Shown here one piece after another: positions 24,836-33,700 of a stretch of 64,000 bases of DNA. The position numbers and the translations under genes are program-made. Under the pieces are notes generated by a model. It did not search any database. It had not been told where the DNA came from and worked only from the letters and a program-made list of their open reading frames with translations. Position 1 is the first letter of the stretch, and each line of letters starts with the position of its first letter. The DNA is from Gemmatimonas groenlandica (GTDB lineage: Bacteria > Gemmatimonadota > Gemmatimonadetes > Gemmatimonadales > Gemmatimonadaceae): contig NZ_CP053085.1 in NCBI RefSeq assembly GCF_013004105.1, positions 1,798,001 to 1,862,000 on the forward strand. The letters run 5' to 3'.

Positions 24836-25287
24836 CGACACGTCTGTTCTCCTGATGAGGGGCGCGTAATCACGGGAGAATGCGCCCAAATGAGCGGCTC
24901 CGCCATGGTTCCGCGTGTTTCGTCGCCGGAACGGCTGGGCTCGCCCGATCGACAGCGAAGCCAGCCGTGGGGATGTGTTAGCAAACAACGGAAAAGCACT
25001 TTTGTGACAACGGGCAATGTGGACAAAGTGCCCATCCGCACCGCAAAACGGAGGGGCATCACGGAACCACTTATCCACACGACGCCTGGGGGGATCTTCC
25101 CCCGCAATGCGGACTTACCGAGTTATCCACACACCTTTCAACGTATATCAACAACTAGATCAACAACTTAGCCTCATCCGGTCGTATTGCGCGGGCGCTC
25201 GGATCGTCATAACATCACCGCCCGCCGCTGATCCGACGCAAGTCGAAATACCGGTGCTCACGTTTCTGCCTTCATTGGAAATCGCTC
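24836..25287. other. Gene-free segment with DnaA-box array and AT-rich direct repeat (candidate origin)
   Basis: This 452-bp gap between divergent genes contains two perfect DnaA boxes TTATCCACA at 25071-25079 and 25123-25131, and a reverse-strand near-match (TTGTCCACA) at 25019-25027. The three lie exactly 52 bp apart, about five helical turns. Weaker matches lie near 24968 and 25174. Just right of the last box, 25138-25170 is AT-rich for this genome and carries atcaacaact twice, 12 bp apart, like an unwinding element. Genes to the left run mainly leftward and those to the right are mixed. No dnaA gene is in view, so a DnaA-regulated promoter or titration site is the alternative. Confidence 0.55.
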
Positions 25288-25707
25288 ATGCACGTCGTCG
25301 CCTGTAACGCCCCACTCGGCACCATCGACCCGGCGCCGCTCACATCGCTGCCTATCAACATGGGCGTGGAGAGTGACCGGTTGACCGCGTTCTGGAACAG
25401 CGACGACCAGTATCTGGTCTGCGTCGAGGGCGAAACCGGGACCGCATGGTATCGCATCGAAGCGGAAGCATCGGCGCCGGCCACCGATGAAGCCACACGC
25501 GTCGCGATCGGCGCCATGATGGCCGACATCCTGCCCCTCGGGGCGGGGCGCATCGCCTTTCCCGTGGGGAGCAGCGGACGCCGCGTGTATCGCGTCTGGC
25601 GCGCCTCCAGAGGCGCAGCCAGAGGCAACACCAAGGGCGCGTCGAAGGCAGGACGGACTAGAATCCTGGGAGTTCTAGCTGGGCGGTCACGCCGCCTGCC
25701 AGCGTAA
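25288..25707 (+). CDS. Hypothetical protein
   Basis: Encodes 139 residues from the ATG at 25288, just downstream of the DnaA-box segment. I recognise no family. Codon third positions are GC-rich as in neighbouring genes, which supports coding. The first 100 residues look like a small alpha/beta domain (FWNSDDQYLVCVEGETGTAWYRIEAEAS); the last 35 are basic and disordered (SRGAARGNTKGASKAGRTR), suggesting possible nucleic-acid contact. The final 50 bases overlap tail-to-tail with the minus-strand gene that ends at 25658. There is no signal peptide or membrane segment. Position beside a candidate origin is suggestive, but no function can be assigned. Confidence 0.55.
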   Translation: MHVVACNAPLGTIDPAPLTSLPINMGVESDRLTAFWNSDDQYLVCVEGETGTAWYRIEAEASAPATDEATRVAIGAMMADILPLGAGRIAFPVGSSGRRVYRVWRASRGAARGNTKGASKAGRTRILGVLAGRSRRLPA

Positions 25708-26599
25708 CGCCGGCAGCTTGCAGCCACGCCAGCAATACGTCCTGTCCATGATCGCCAGCCATGGCGGAGCGCGCCGCGCTCAGGTGCAGCTTGAACTCGC
25801 CCGACACATCGGGCAGAGTGCGCCGCAGCACGGCCACCGTGAGCAGCTCGGTCGCGTCAGCCAGATGTCGGATCGCGAACTCCGTCATGCGGGCGCGCAG
25901 CGCGGCCGTGTTGAGGAGCGGTCCTTCACCGGGCACCTCGTGGTCGGCCCGACGCTCACGGAATGCCGCCAATCGACTACGCGTGGCGGAGAGCATCGGC
26001 AGTTCCTCGGCGGCGTTATCGGCGTGCGCTGCCACGGGGGCGCCCATCAACCCCAGCCACGCCATCCAGAGCGTGCCCCGGGCGTAGGCTTCCCACGGCT
26101 CATGCTCGAGCCGAAGGGCCGCCTGATTCACGGTCTCGGTGACCTGATTGCGCACCGCCCACCAGCGGATGTAGGCGTCGGTCTGTCGCGACACCAGCGC
26201 CAAGGCCCCCAACTTGAGGGCCCACTTGACCGCCGATTCCCCATCGTCGGTGGGGGCTCGCAGTGCCGCCGAGCAGCGGAAGGCGCGGGCCGCACCGAGG
26301 GCCAGCACGGCTTGGGCGAGATCGCGGCCGGCGCTGGGAGCCGGCTGCAGCGCCGCATCGAGCTGTCCGAGTGCCGCCAATTCGTACGCCGTCCCCAGCA
26401 GTGCCAGTCCGTCGGCAATCGGTTCGCCGAGTCCGTCCCCGGGGCGAAGGGCCGCAGCGTCCGCCCGTTCCAGCAGCAGGGCGCGCCGCTCGGTCGGGAT
26501 CGCGGCGACAGCCCAGTGATCGTCGAGGGTGGTTCTGGCCAGTTCCGCCAGATCCCTCGCCGCAAGATCACGTTCCGCTATCGGGGTGAGGACGTGCAT
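25658..26599 (-). CDS. Hypothetical alanine-rich helical protein
   Basis: Encodes 313 residues from the ATG at 26599. I do not recognise a family. The sequence is rich in Ala and Leu and appears all-helical, with segments such as RDLAELARTTLDDHWAV, LLGTAYELAALGQLDAAL and TEFAIRHLADATELLTVAVL; helical-repeat folds are possible. There is no signal peptide and no clear transmembrane segment, so it is probably cytosolic. Its 3' end overlaps the converging small gene by 50 bases. Upstream is a 343-bp gap shared with the divergent gene at 26943. Coding looks sound from length and third-position GC; function is unknown. Confidence 0.65.
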   Translation of the reverse strand: MHVLTPIAERDLAARDLAELARTTLDDHWAVAAIPTERRALLLERADAAALRPGDGLGEPIADGLALLGTAYELAALGQLDAALQPAPSAGRDLAQAVLALGAARAFRCSAALRAPTDDGESAVKWALKLGALALVSRQTDAYIRWWAVRNQVTETVNQAALRLEHEPWEAYARGTLWMAWLGLMGAPVAAHADNAAEELPMLSATRSRLAAFRERRADHEVPGEGPLLNTAALRARMTEFAIRHLADATELLTVAVLRRTLPDVSGEFKLHLSAARSAMAGDHGQDVLLAWLQAAGVTLAGGVTAQLELPGF

Positions 26600-26862
26600 C
26601 CAGCCTCCTCCAGGGGAGAGCTCGAACCGTACCCTGTCTCACACCCGACGTGGTGTGGGAACAGGCCTCAGACCTCTGATCGAAGCACACGCCGGCGACG
26701 ACCGGGCGACCGATCGAGACCGTCCTGCTCCGCGCCGACGCTGTGTTAGGCGCCCGTTCGGCACCAGAAAGACGCCGAACCACGAAGCAACTGCAGTAAG
26801 CAACGCCATAGCATGCGGTTATCCCGCCCTCACCGCATCGCCATCACTGTCGCATTTATGTA
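26600..26862. other. Intergenic region without a recognisable gene
   Basis: This is the part of the divergent gap between 25658-26599 and 26943 that lies before the RNA leader. Short frames run through it but none has plausible protein character. I see no tRNA, transposase remnant or clear promoter hexamers. It presumably holds the two divergent promoters. Confidence 0.5.
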
Positions 26863-26936
26863 ACAGGTCCGTTCCTGTCAAGAGCAAACTCGGGTGAAAC
26901 CCGCGTAAACCTCTGATAGACGGCACTTTCCGGAGA
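26863..26936 (+). promoter_or_regulatory. Structured RNA leader that could hide the ribosome-binding site
   Basis: Three stems can form before the GTG at 26943: acagg/cctgt (26863-26867 with 26874-26878), cgggt/acccg (26891-26895 with 26899-26903) and a short cgg/ccg at 26921-26932. The segment agag (26881-26884) can close the second stem by pairing with ctct (26911-26914). The same ctct can instead pair with ggag of the Shine-Dalgarno (26932-26935). These exclusive pairings resemble a translational riboswitch. The gcaaac...gaaa...aaacc pieces faintly recall c-di-GMP-I aptamers, but the match is incomplete. Confidence 0.3.
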
Positions 26937-26942
26937 TTTCGC

Positions 26943-27356
26943 GTGGGATTTGAGTCATCGCAGGTGGCGCGGCGCCGTTTGGCCGCATTGGCGTCGAGCA
27001 ATGGGCGCGTGCAGGAAGCCCTGTCGGCGTCGACGTTTCCGGGATTTTGGGGCACCTCGTCCCACCAAGACGCGAGCCAGGATCGTGAGGTATCGTTGAG
27101 TGCAGGAACCACGCCGGGCTCCGCCCACGGTGGCGCGTTGGTGCGTCATCTCGACGACCTCGCCCAGGATATCGTGGCGATCCCCGGAGCCGGTGGTGCC
27201 CTTCTTGCGGCGTACGCGGCGCAGGCCCGCGCACTCTCCATGGTCGTCGAAGCCGCCAAGCGGGCCGGTGGTTCACCCCTGCCCGCCTCCGTCCTCATGG
27301 CCGCTCAAGACGCCCTCTCGGCTCCCTCGCCCCTGCCGGGGCTGGTGATCGGTTGA
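26943..27356 (+). CDS. Hypothetical protein
   Basis: Encodes 137 residues. The GTG start at 26943 is supported by a good Shine-Dalgarno (ggaga, 26932-26936) six bases before it. I recognise no family. The first 60 residues are polar and low in structure; the C-terminal half is helical and Ala-rich (HLDDLAQDIVAIPGAGGALLAAYAAQARALSM given by its key segments HLDDLAQDIVAI and LLAAYAAQARALSM). There is no signal peptide. The stop overlaps the next gene's TTG start (TTGA), so the two form a pair. A possible switch-like leader precedes it. Its role is unknown. Confidence 0.55.
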   Translation: MGFESSQVARRRLAALASSNGRVQEALSASTFPGFWGTSSHQDASQDREVSLSAGTTPGSAHGGALVRHLDDLAQDIVAIPGAGGALLAAYAAQARALSMVVEAAKRAGGSPLPASVLMAAQDALSAPSPLPGLVIG

Positions 27357-28198
27357 TTACGCTCCCGCGGCGCGCTCTGCTCGCGGCGGCGCTGCTGGTC
27401 GGCACCGCCACCGCCCGCGACCTCGCCGCGCAGTCGGGCGAACCGGTCACCCTCTGGCGCGCCGGCCGCGCCTTCGCCCTCCGTGGGCAGGTCGACTCCG
27501 CGCTCCGCACCTTCGAGTTGGCCGGCACGGCAGCACGAACCGCTGGCGATCTCGCCACGGAACAGGCCACCATACGGGGCCGCGCGGACCTGTGGATGCT
27601 CCGTGGTTGCGCCGACAGTGCGAGTCGCGTGTTGCGCGAAGCCGTCGCCGCCGCGTCGCCCGGCGATCGATCCAGCGCCGATGCACTCGTTCGACTGCTG
27701 GCGTCCCGGAAGGCGGTCGCGGAGGCGCGCACCGTGCTGGTGAAGGCCTACAGCGACGTCCCCTCGGTTGGTAGCAACATCACCCGGGAGAGCGTGACCT
27801 TCCTGCAGGGCATGGCCGCGGTGGAGCTCGCCGGCGGCCAGGAATCGGCGGCCATGGCCACCCTCAACTCCGCCCTCGCCATTGCCGTTCGACTGCACGA
27901 AGGCGACGTAAAGGATCGCAGCGAGCACGCCGTCGGTGACATCACCGACGAAAATGCCTGGCTGATGTTCGATCTCGCACAATTGCGTCGAACCGCCAAG
28001 AGCCCGGCCATTCGTTCACCGCGCGAGCACGCCCGCATCATGGCCAACCTCGTAAAGGCCTGGCCCACGCTCGACGTGCTCCCCGACGACGGCTTTCCGA
28101 TCACCCGCTTTGCCGATCGTCTCGTGATGCGCGCCGCGCTGTGTGCCGCCGATGGCAGCGAGTGCCCGGCTCCGATCGTCGCGAAGGGGTGTCCGTAG
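27353..28198 (+). CDS. Secreted helical (TPR-like) hypothetical protein
   Basis: Encodes 281 residues from a TTG at 27353 that overlaps the previous stop. The N-terminus is a signal peptide (RRALLAAALLVGTATARDLAAQ). Repeated helix pairs follow, such as LWRAGRAFALRGQVDSALRTFELAG and ELAGGQESAAMATLNSALAIAVRL, with TPR-like spacing. A cysteine pair near the C-terminus (CAADGSECPAP) may form a disulphide. It is probably periplasmic and involved in protein contacts. The coupling to the cytosolic-looking protein upstream is unusual. The gene ends 123 bp from the convergent S9 peptidase gene, with a long hairpin between. Confidence 0.65.
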   Translation: MITLPRRALLAAALLVGTATARDLAAQSGEPVTLWRAGRAFALRGQVDSALRTFELAGTAARTAGDLATEQATIRGRADLWMLRGCADSASRVLREAVAAASPGDRSSADALVRLLASRKAVAEARTVLVKAYSDVPSVGSNITRESVTFLQGMAAVELAGGQESAAMATLNSALAIAVRLHEGDVKDRSEHAVGDITDENAWLMFDLAQLRRTAKSPAIRSPREHARIMANLVKAWPTLDVLPDDGFPITRFADRLVMRAALCAADGSECPAPIVAKGCP

Positions 28199-28220
28199 GC
28201 TTGGCTCCATGAAAAGAAAA

Positions 28221-28296
28221 CGCAGAGTCGCAGAGAACGCAGAGGCGCAGAGAAGATCCTTTTTCTCTGCGCCTCTGCGTTCTCTGCACCTCTGCG
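28221..28296. terminator. Long perfect-type hairpin between convergent genes
   Basis: Arms 28221-28255 and 28262-28296 are 35 bases each and pair at 32 positions around a 6-base loop. Each arm is itself built of cgcagag-type units (cgcagag, cagagaacgc, agaggcgcag). It sits midway between the ends of the TPR-like gene and the S9 peptidase gene, so it can terminate both transcripts. Units of this kind are also known as dispersed intergenic repeats in several phyla. Confidence 0.7.
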
Positions 28297-28320
28297 TGAT
28301 CGGTTCTGAACCGTCGCCGA

Positions 28321-30672
28321 TCAGTTGATCCCCTTCACGTCGACCTTCTTCTCGGCCTTCGGATCCTCGAGCGTTTCCAGCACCTCGCGCCACGAGAACT
28401 TCTTGCCGCTGCCGAGCACCCAGTAGTTCATCCACGCCATCTCGGCCGTGCTCTTCACGAGCCGATTGCGCGCGTCAGGAATGCCGTGAGACGCGCCGGG
28501 ATACATGAACAGCTCGGTGGGCACGCCGACGCGCTTGAGACCCATGTGCAGCTCGACACTCTGCGGGCTCGGCACGCGCGGGTCGCCTTCGACCACGTGG
28601 ATCATCGTGGGCGTCTTCGCATTCCGGATGTACTTGATCGGCGACTGCTTCCAGTAGGCGTCGAAGTCGTCGTAGGGGAGCTTGTTGCCCAGGTAGTACT
28701 GACGGTTCCGCTGCACGTCGGACTGCGCGTACATGGAAATCCAGTTCGACGTGCCAGCGCCGCTCGAGATGCCCTTGAAGCGATCGGTGTGCGTAAGAAT
28801 CCAGTTGCTCCAGTGACCACCGGCGCTCCAGCCCAGCACGCCCATCTTGGTCTCGTCGACCAGTCCCTGCGCGACCAGCGCGTCGACGCCGGTCATGATG
28901 TCGTTGTAGCCCGGCTCGAAGTAGTTCCCCACGATACCGTTCTTGTGCGCTTCACCGTAGTTCGTAGAGCCACGGTAGTTGGGCATCAACACCGCCCATC
29001 CCTGCCCCGCATACACCTGCGCGCCGTAGCCGCCGTTGAAGGACAGCTGATCGGCCGCGGCCGGACCGCCGTGAATGGCCACGATGAGTGGATACTTCTT
29101 GCCGGGTTGGTAGCCGACGGGCTTGAGCAGCACGCCTCCCACCTTCTTGCCATCCTTCGACGTCCACGTCACTTCCGTTTCTTCGCCAAGCGCGAGCTGC
29201 TCACGCACCCACGGGTTGGGATCGGTGAGCTGCGTCCACGAGTTGCGTGAGGCGAGCGACGCGAGCGACGCCACGGTGAACAGTGACGGCGTCGTGGTCG
29301 GATCTTGGTAGGAGACCATCAGGCGCTTGGTCGCCTCGTCCTGAGTCACCGCGATCACGCCCTTCACGTCGGTCACCGCCTTCACTTTGCCAGACGCCAC
29401 ATCGAGCGCGAACAGCTGCTGCGTGGCCTTGAAGCCTTCGTTGAAATAGATCGTCTTGCCGTCGGCCGACCACCAGTCGGCGCTGACGTCGCCGTCGAGA
29501 TCGCCGATCTTCCGGAACGCGCCGCCCTTCGCATCGGTCGCGCGCACGTACACGCGACGGTTCTTCATGTTGTACGCCACCATATCGTCCGACGCCGAAA
29601 ACGCGATCGAGCGCGCGTCGGGCGAAAAGGAGAGCCCGGACTCGGCCGACTCGTCGTTCTTGGTGAGTCGCTCGATGCTGCCGTCGCGCGTGTCGAGCAG
29701 GAACTGGTCGGCGTAGATCCCCTGCTCGGTGATGTTGCGCTTGTAGCGATCGTTGGGCACCGCCGTGAAGCCCACCCACTTGCTGTCGGGTGCGATCACG
29801 AACGCCGTGACGGCCAGCGACGTGTCGCGGGTGACCCGCGTCGTCGGACGAGACGCGGACGACAGATCGACCATCCACAGCGAATTGATCGACGTCTCGG
29901 CGTTCCGCACGGCGACGGTGAACTTCTTCTCCACCCGCGCCTTCTCGTCGGAATCGACGGTATCAGCGGTGATGAAGTAGATGCGGCGGGAATCCGGGGC
30001 GAGCTCCCAACTGCCCACGCCCGTGGCATGCTTGGTGAGCTGCGTGGGCGTGAGCGAATCCACCGGCGTACCGCGGTCGAGCGACGCCATGGGGAGCGCG
30101 TAGAGCTGCTCTTCGTTCGCCTTGCCGCTGCGGTATACCAGCCACTGTCCGTCTTTGCTGAAGGCAAACGTGCTCACGCCTTCCTTCGCATTGGTGATGC
30201 GTCGCGCCTCGCCACCGTCGGCGCGCATGAGGAACAGCTGCTGCTTCGTGTCACCGGCCGCCCCCTCGCGATTGGATGAGAAAGCAAACCACCCGCCGGC
30301 GGGAGCCCACCGCGGCGACGATTCGTTCTTACCGGTCGTAAACGTGAGCTGTCGCGTGCTCTCCACTCCACGATCGGTGCGCACTACATAGATGTCGCTC
30401 TGGGTGGTCGCCTCTTTCCAATCGGGCGTGGTGAGGGCGTACAGCATCTGGGTGCCGTCGGGGGAGATGGCGGTGCCGGCCACCGAACGGAGTCGCTGCG
30501 CGTCGACCCACGCCATGGGCCGCTTCGCCTGCGCCCAGAGGGGGGAGGCAGACAACACGAGCAGGGTGCCGCCCGCCGCCACTCGGGCAACAGCCACTCG
30601 GGCAACAGCCACTCGGGCAGGAGCCAGACGCGCGGCAGAGGGAAGGAGCGATCGGTCGGGCACGGGTCGCAT
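28321..30672 (-). CDS. Secreted S9 prolyl-oligopeptidase-family peptidase
   Basis: Encodes 783 residues. I start at the ATG at 30672, next to the signal region; the longer frame overlaps the divergent gene. The N-terminal region contains an exact 15-bp tandem repeat giving ARVAVARVAV, then the hydrophobic TLLVLSASPLWAQA. A beta-propeller (SPDGTQMLYAL, APDSKWVGFTA) precedes the alpha/beta-hydrolase domain. The catalytic Ser is in GWSAGG, Asp in VEGDPRVPS and His in GASHGIPD, so the triad is complete. It should cut short peptides or acylated amino acids in the periplasm. It is divergent from the VPS10-like gene with a gap of 79 bp. Confidence 0.93.
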   Translation of the reverse strand: MRPVPDRSLLPSAARLAPARVAVARVAVARVAAGGTLLVLSASPLWAQAKRPMAWVDAQRLRSVAGTAISPDGTQMLYALTTPDWKEATTQSDIYVVRTDRGVESTRQLTFTTGKNESSPRWAPAGGWFAFSSNREGAAGDTKQQLFLMRADGGEARRITNAKEGVSTFAFSKDGQWLVYRSGKANEEQLYALPMASLDRGTPVDSLTPTQLTKHATGVGSWELAPDSRRIYFITADTVDSDEKARVEKKFTVAVRNAETSINSLWMVDLSSASRPTTRVTRDTSLAVTAFVIAPDSKWVGFTAVPNDRYKRNITEQGIYADQFLLDTRDGSIERLTKNDESAESGLSFSPDARSIAFSASDDMVAYNMKNRRVYVRATDAKGGAFRKIGDLDGDVSADWWSADGKTIYFNEGFKATQQLFALDVASGKVKAVTDVKGVIAVTQDEATKRLMVSYQDPTTTPSLFTVASLASLASRNSWTQLTDPNPWVREQLALGEETEVTWTSKDGKKVGGVLLKPVGYQPGKKYPLIVAIHGGPAAADQLSFNGGYGAQVYAGQGWAVLMPNYRGSTNYGEAHKNGIVGNYFEPGYNDIMTGVDALVAQGLVDETKMGVLGWSAGGHWSNWILTHTDRFKGISSGAGTSNWISMYAQSDVQRNRQYYLGNKLPYDDFDAYWKQSPIKYIRNAKTPTMIHVVEGDPRVPSPQSVELHMGLKRVGVPTELFMYPGASHGIPDARNRLVKSTAEMAWMNYWVLGSGKKFSWREVLETLEDPKAEKKVDVKGIN
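30578..30622. repeat. Three 15-bp tandem repeats in the S9 peptidase signal region
   Basis: The unit gccactcgggcaaca occurs at 30578-30592 and 30593-30607 exactly, and at 30608-30622 with two mismatches. On the coding strand it gives a 5-residue repeat in the signal peptide, so copy-number change would keep frame. Confidence 0.95.
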
Positions 30673-30751
30673 GGGCAGCCTCGGTACGGATGGGAAACGC
30701 CAAGAGTCGGCTGATCTTGCACCCGGCGCCGTTCGCTGGCAACGTCCCCGG

Positions 30752-33700
30752 ATGCGTTCATCATTCCTATTACGTCGCAGCGGAGTTACCGCTGCGCTCC
30801 TGTTGCTCAGCGTGATGCCGGCCGCTGCGCAAAGCGCTCGCGCACAAGCCACGGGCTCGCCGCGCCCCGCCTACGACCCTGCCCTGTACAGCGACGGCAC
30901 CAAAACGAATCCGGCCTTCAAGTCGCTGCGCTGGCGCAACGTCGGCCCCTCCCGCGGCGGTCGCGCGACGGCCGTCACGGGCGACCCTACCAAGCCCCTG
31001 GTCTTCTATTTCGGTGCCGTGAATGGTGGCGTCTGGAAGACCACCAACGCTGGACAGTCGTGGGAGAACATCACCGACGGCAAGACCGACCTCTCGTCGG
31101 TCGGCGCGATCACCGTGTCCCCCAGTGATCCCAATGTGATCTGGGTGGGCACGGGCGAAGGCAAACCGCGTGAAGATCTGACGTACGGCACCGGCGTGTA
31201 TCGCTCCACCGACGGCGGACAAACGTGGACGCCACGCGGTCTCGCCAATGCACAGCAGATCACATCGCTCCGCGTGCACCCATCCAATCCCGACGTCGCC
31301 TTCGTGACGTCACTTGGCCACGCCTTCGGTCCGTCGCCGGATCGCGGCGTATTCCGCACCACCGACGGTGGCGCGACGTGGAAGAAGGTGCTGTTCCTGA
31401 ACGACAGCACCGGCGCCGCCGACCTCTCGATCGACGTGAACAATCCGCGCATCGTGTACGCGTCGATGTGGAAGTTCCAGCGTACGCCCTGGGGGATGGA
31501 CGCCGGCGCGGGACGCAGCGGCCTCTGGAAGAGCACCGACGGCGGCGACACGTGGAAAGAGATCACCTTCAATCCGGGCATGCCGAAGGGGCTGATCGGA
31601 AAAATCGGCGTCGCTGTCTCACCGGCGAACTCGCAGCGCGTGTACGCGAACATCGAAGCGCAGGACTCATTGGGCGGCGTGTTTCGCTCCGATGACGCCG
31701 GCGCCACGTGGTCGCGCACCAGCGGTGATCAGAAGTTCGTGGTGCGGCCGTTCTACTACATGAGCCTCACGGCCGATCCGGTGAACGAGAACACCGTGTA
31801 CGTCATGAATCTCACCGTACACCGTTCCATCGACGGCGGCCGCACGTTCACGCCGGTGCGCGTGCCGCACGGCGATACGCACATCATGTGGGTCGACCCG
31901 AAAGACCCGAACCGTCTCATCAACGGCAACGACGGCGGCGCCACGATCTCGATGGATGGCGGGCGCACGTGGAGCACACAGGGCAATCAGCCCACGGCGC
32001 AGTTCTATCACGTGACCACCGATACGCAGCAGCCGTATCGCATCTACGGCGCCCAGCAGGACAACACCACGGTGTCGATCGCCAGCCGCTCCGACAACGG
32101 CTTCATCGGTGAGCGCGATTGGTTTCCCGTCGCCGGCTGCGAGAACGCCTATATCGCGATCGACGCGAAGAATCCGAACGTGACCTTCGGCGGCTGCTAC
32201 ATGGGTCAGCTCACGCGTCACGACAAGAGCACGAACACCCGTCGCGACGTGTCGGTGTGGCTGGGCAACTACGACGGCGTGGCCGTGAAGGATGTACCGC
32301 AGCGATTCCAGTGGACCTTCCCGATCCACTTCTCGCCGCACGATCCGACCACGCTGTATACCACGTCGCAGTACGTGTGGCGCTCGAAGAATCAGGGGGC
32401 CTCGTGGGACAAGATCTCCGGTGATCTTACGCTGGCCGACACCAACACCATGGGACGCAGCGGTGGTCCGGTGAGCGGCGACATGACCGGCACCGAGTGG
32501 TACGCCACGATCTTCGCCTTCGCCGAATCGCCGGTGAAGGCCGGCGTGCTCTGGACCGGCAGTGACGATGGTCTGGTGCATGTCTCCACCGACAACGGCA
32601 GCACGTGGAAGAACGTGTCGCCCAAGGCCTTCGGCAAGTTCACGCGCGTCTCGATCATCGAAGCATCGCCGTTCGACGCCGGCACCGCGTATCTCGCGGC
32701 CAACCGGTACCAGCAGGACGACTTCACCCCCTACCTGTTCAAGACCACCGACTACGGCGCCACCTGGACGCGCATCGACGCCGGCATTCCTGTGGGCGCG
32801 TACACGCGCGCCATCCGCAGCGATATCAAGCGCAAGGGCCTGCTCTTCGCCGGCACGGAAGCAGGCATCTACACCTCGTTCAACGACGGCGTGAACTGGG
32901 AGCCGCTGCAGCTCAACCTGCCGCGCGTGAGCGTCCGCGACGTGCATGTGCACGACAACGACCTCATCGTCGCCACGCATGGTCGCGCCTTCTGGTCGAT
33001 CGACGACATCTCGCCGTTGCGCGCGCTGGGTGACTCGATCACCACCAAGGCCACGCATCTCTTCACGCCGGCGCCGGCCATGCGCTGGGCAAGCGGCGGC
33101 GGACGCGGCGGCGGCGCCGGTGCGAATCCATCGTTCGGCGTCACCATCGACTACTGGCTCAAAACCAAGCCGGCCGCGCCGATCACCATGCAGTTCCTCG
33201 AGTCGAACGGCACGGTGATTCGTACCTTCACCAGCGATGCGCCCGACAAGAAGGACAGCACCGGCAACGTGCAGGCCGACTCGGCGGCGAACGCGGCGCG
33301 TGCGCTGCAGAACGTGATGCAGCTGGCGTACGCGCCGGCGGATTCCGTGGTGCACGCGCGCGCCGGCGCCAACCGCTTCGTCTGGGACCTGATGTACACA
33401 GGCCCGAAGCGCATTCCGGGGTCGATCAACGATGACGGTTCGTACGAGGGCGCGATGGCGGTCCCGGGCGACTACGCGGTGCGTCTCATCGTGGGCAAGG
33501 ATACGCTCTCCCGCGGGTTCACCGTGCGTCCCGATCCGCGCGTGCAGCTCACCACGGCCGAGTACAAGGCGCAATTCGACGCGGCGACGGCCGTCGGTGC
33601 ACGCATCACCAGCATCACCGAAGCCGTCGCGCGTATGCAGGATCTGCAACAGCAGCTCGACCAGCGCGCTCGTCAGGCGAGCTCGCAAGCGTATGCCGAC

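Noticed and set aside
26620-26700. gctcgaaccgtacc looked like a reversed tRNA T-arm
   Set aside because: No acceptor, D or anticodon stems can be built around it.
26745-26751. gttaggc, resembling an integron attC core
   Set aside because: A lone 7-mer is expected by chance; no matching inverse core, cassette or integrase is nearby.
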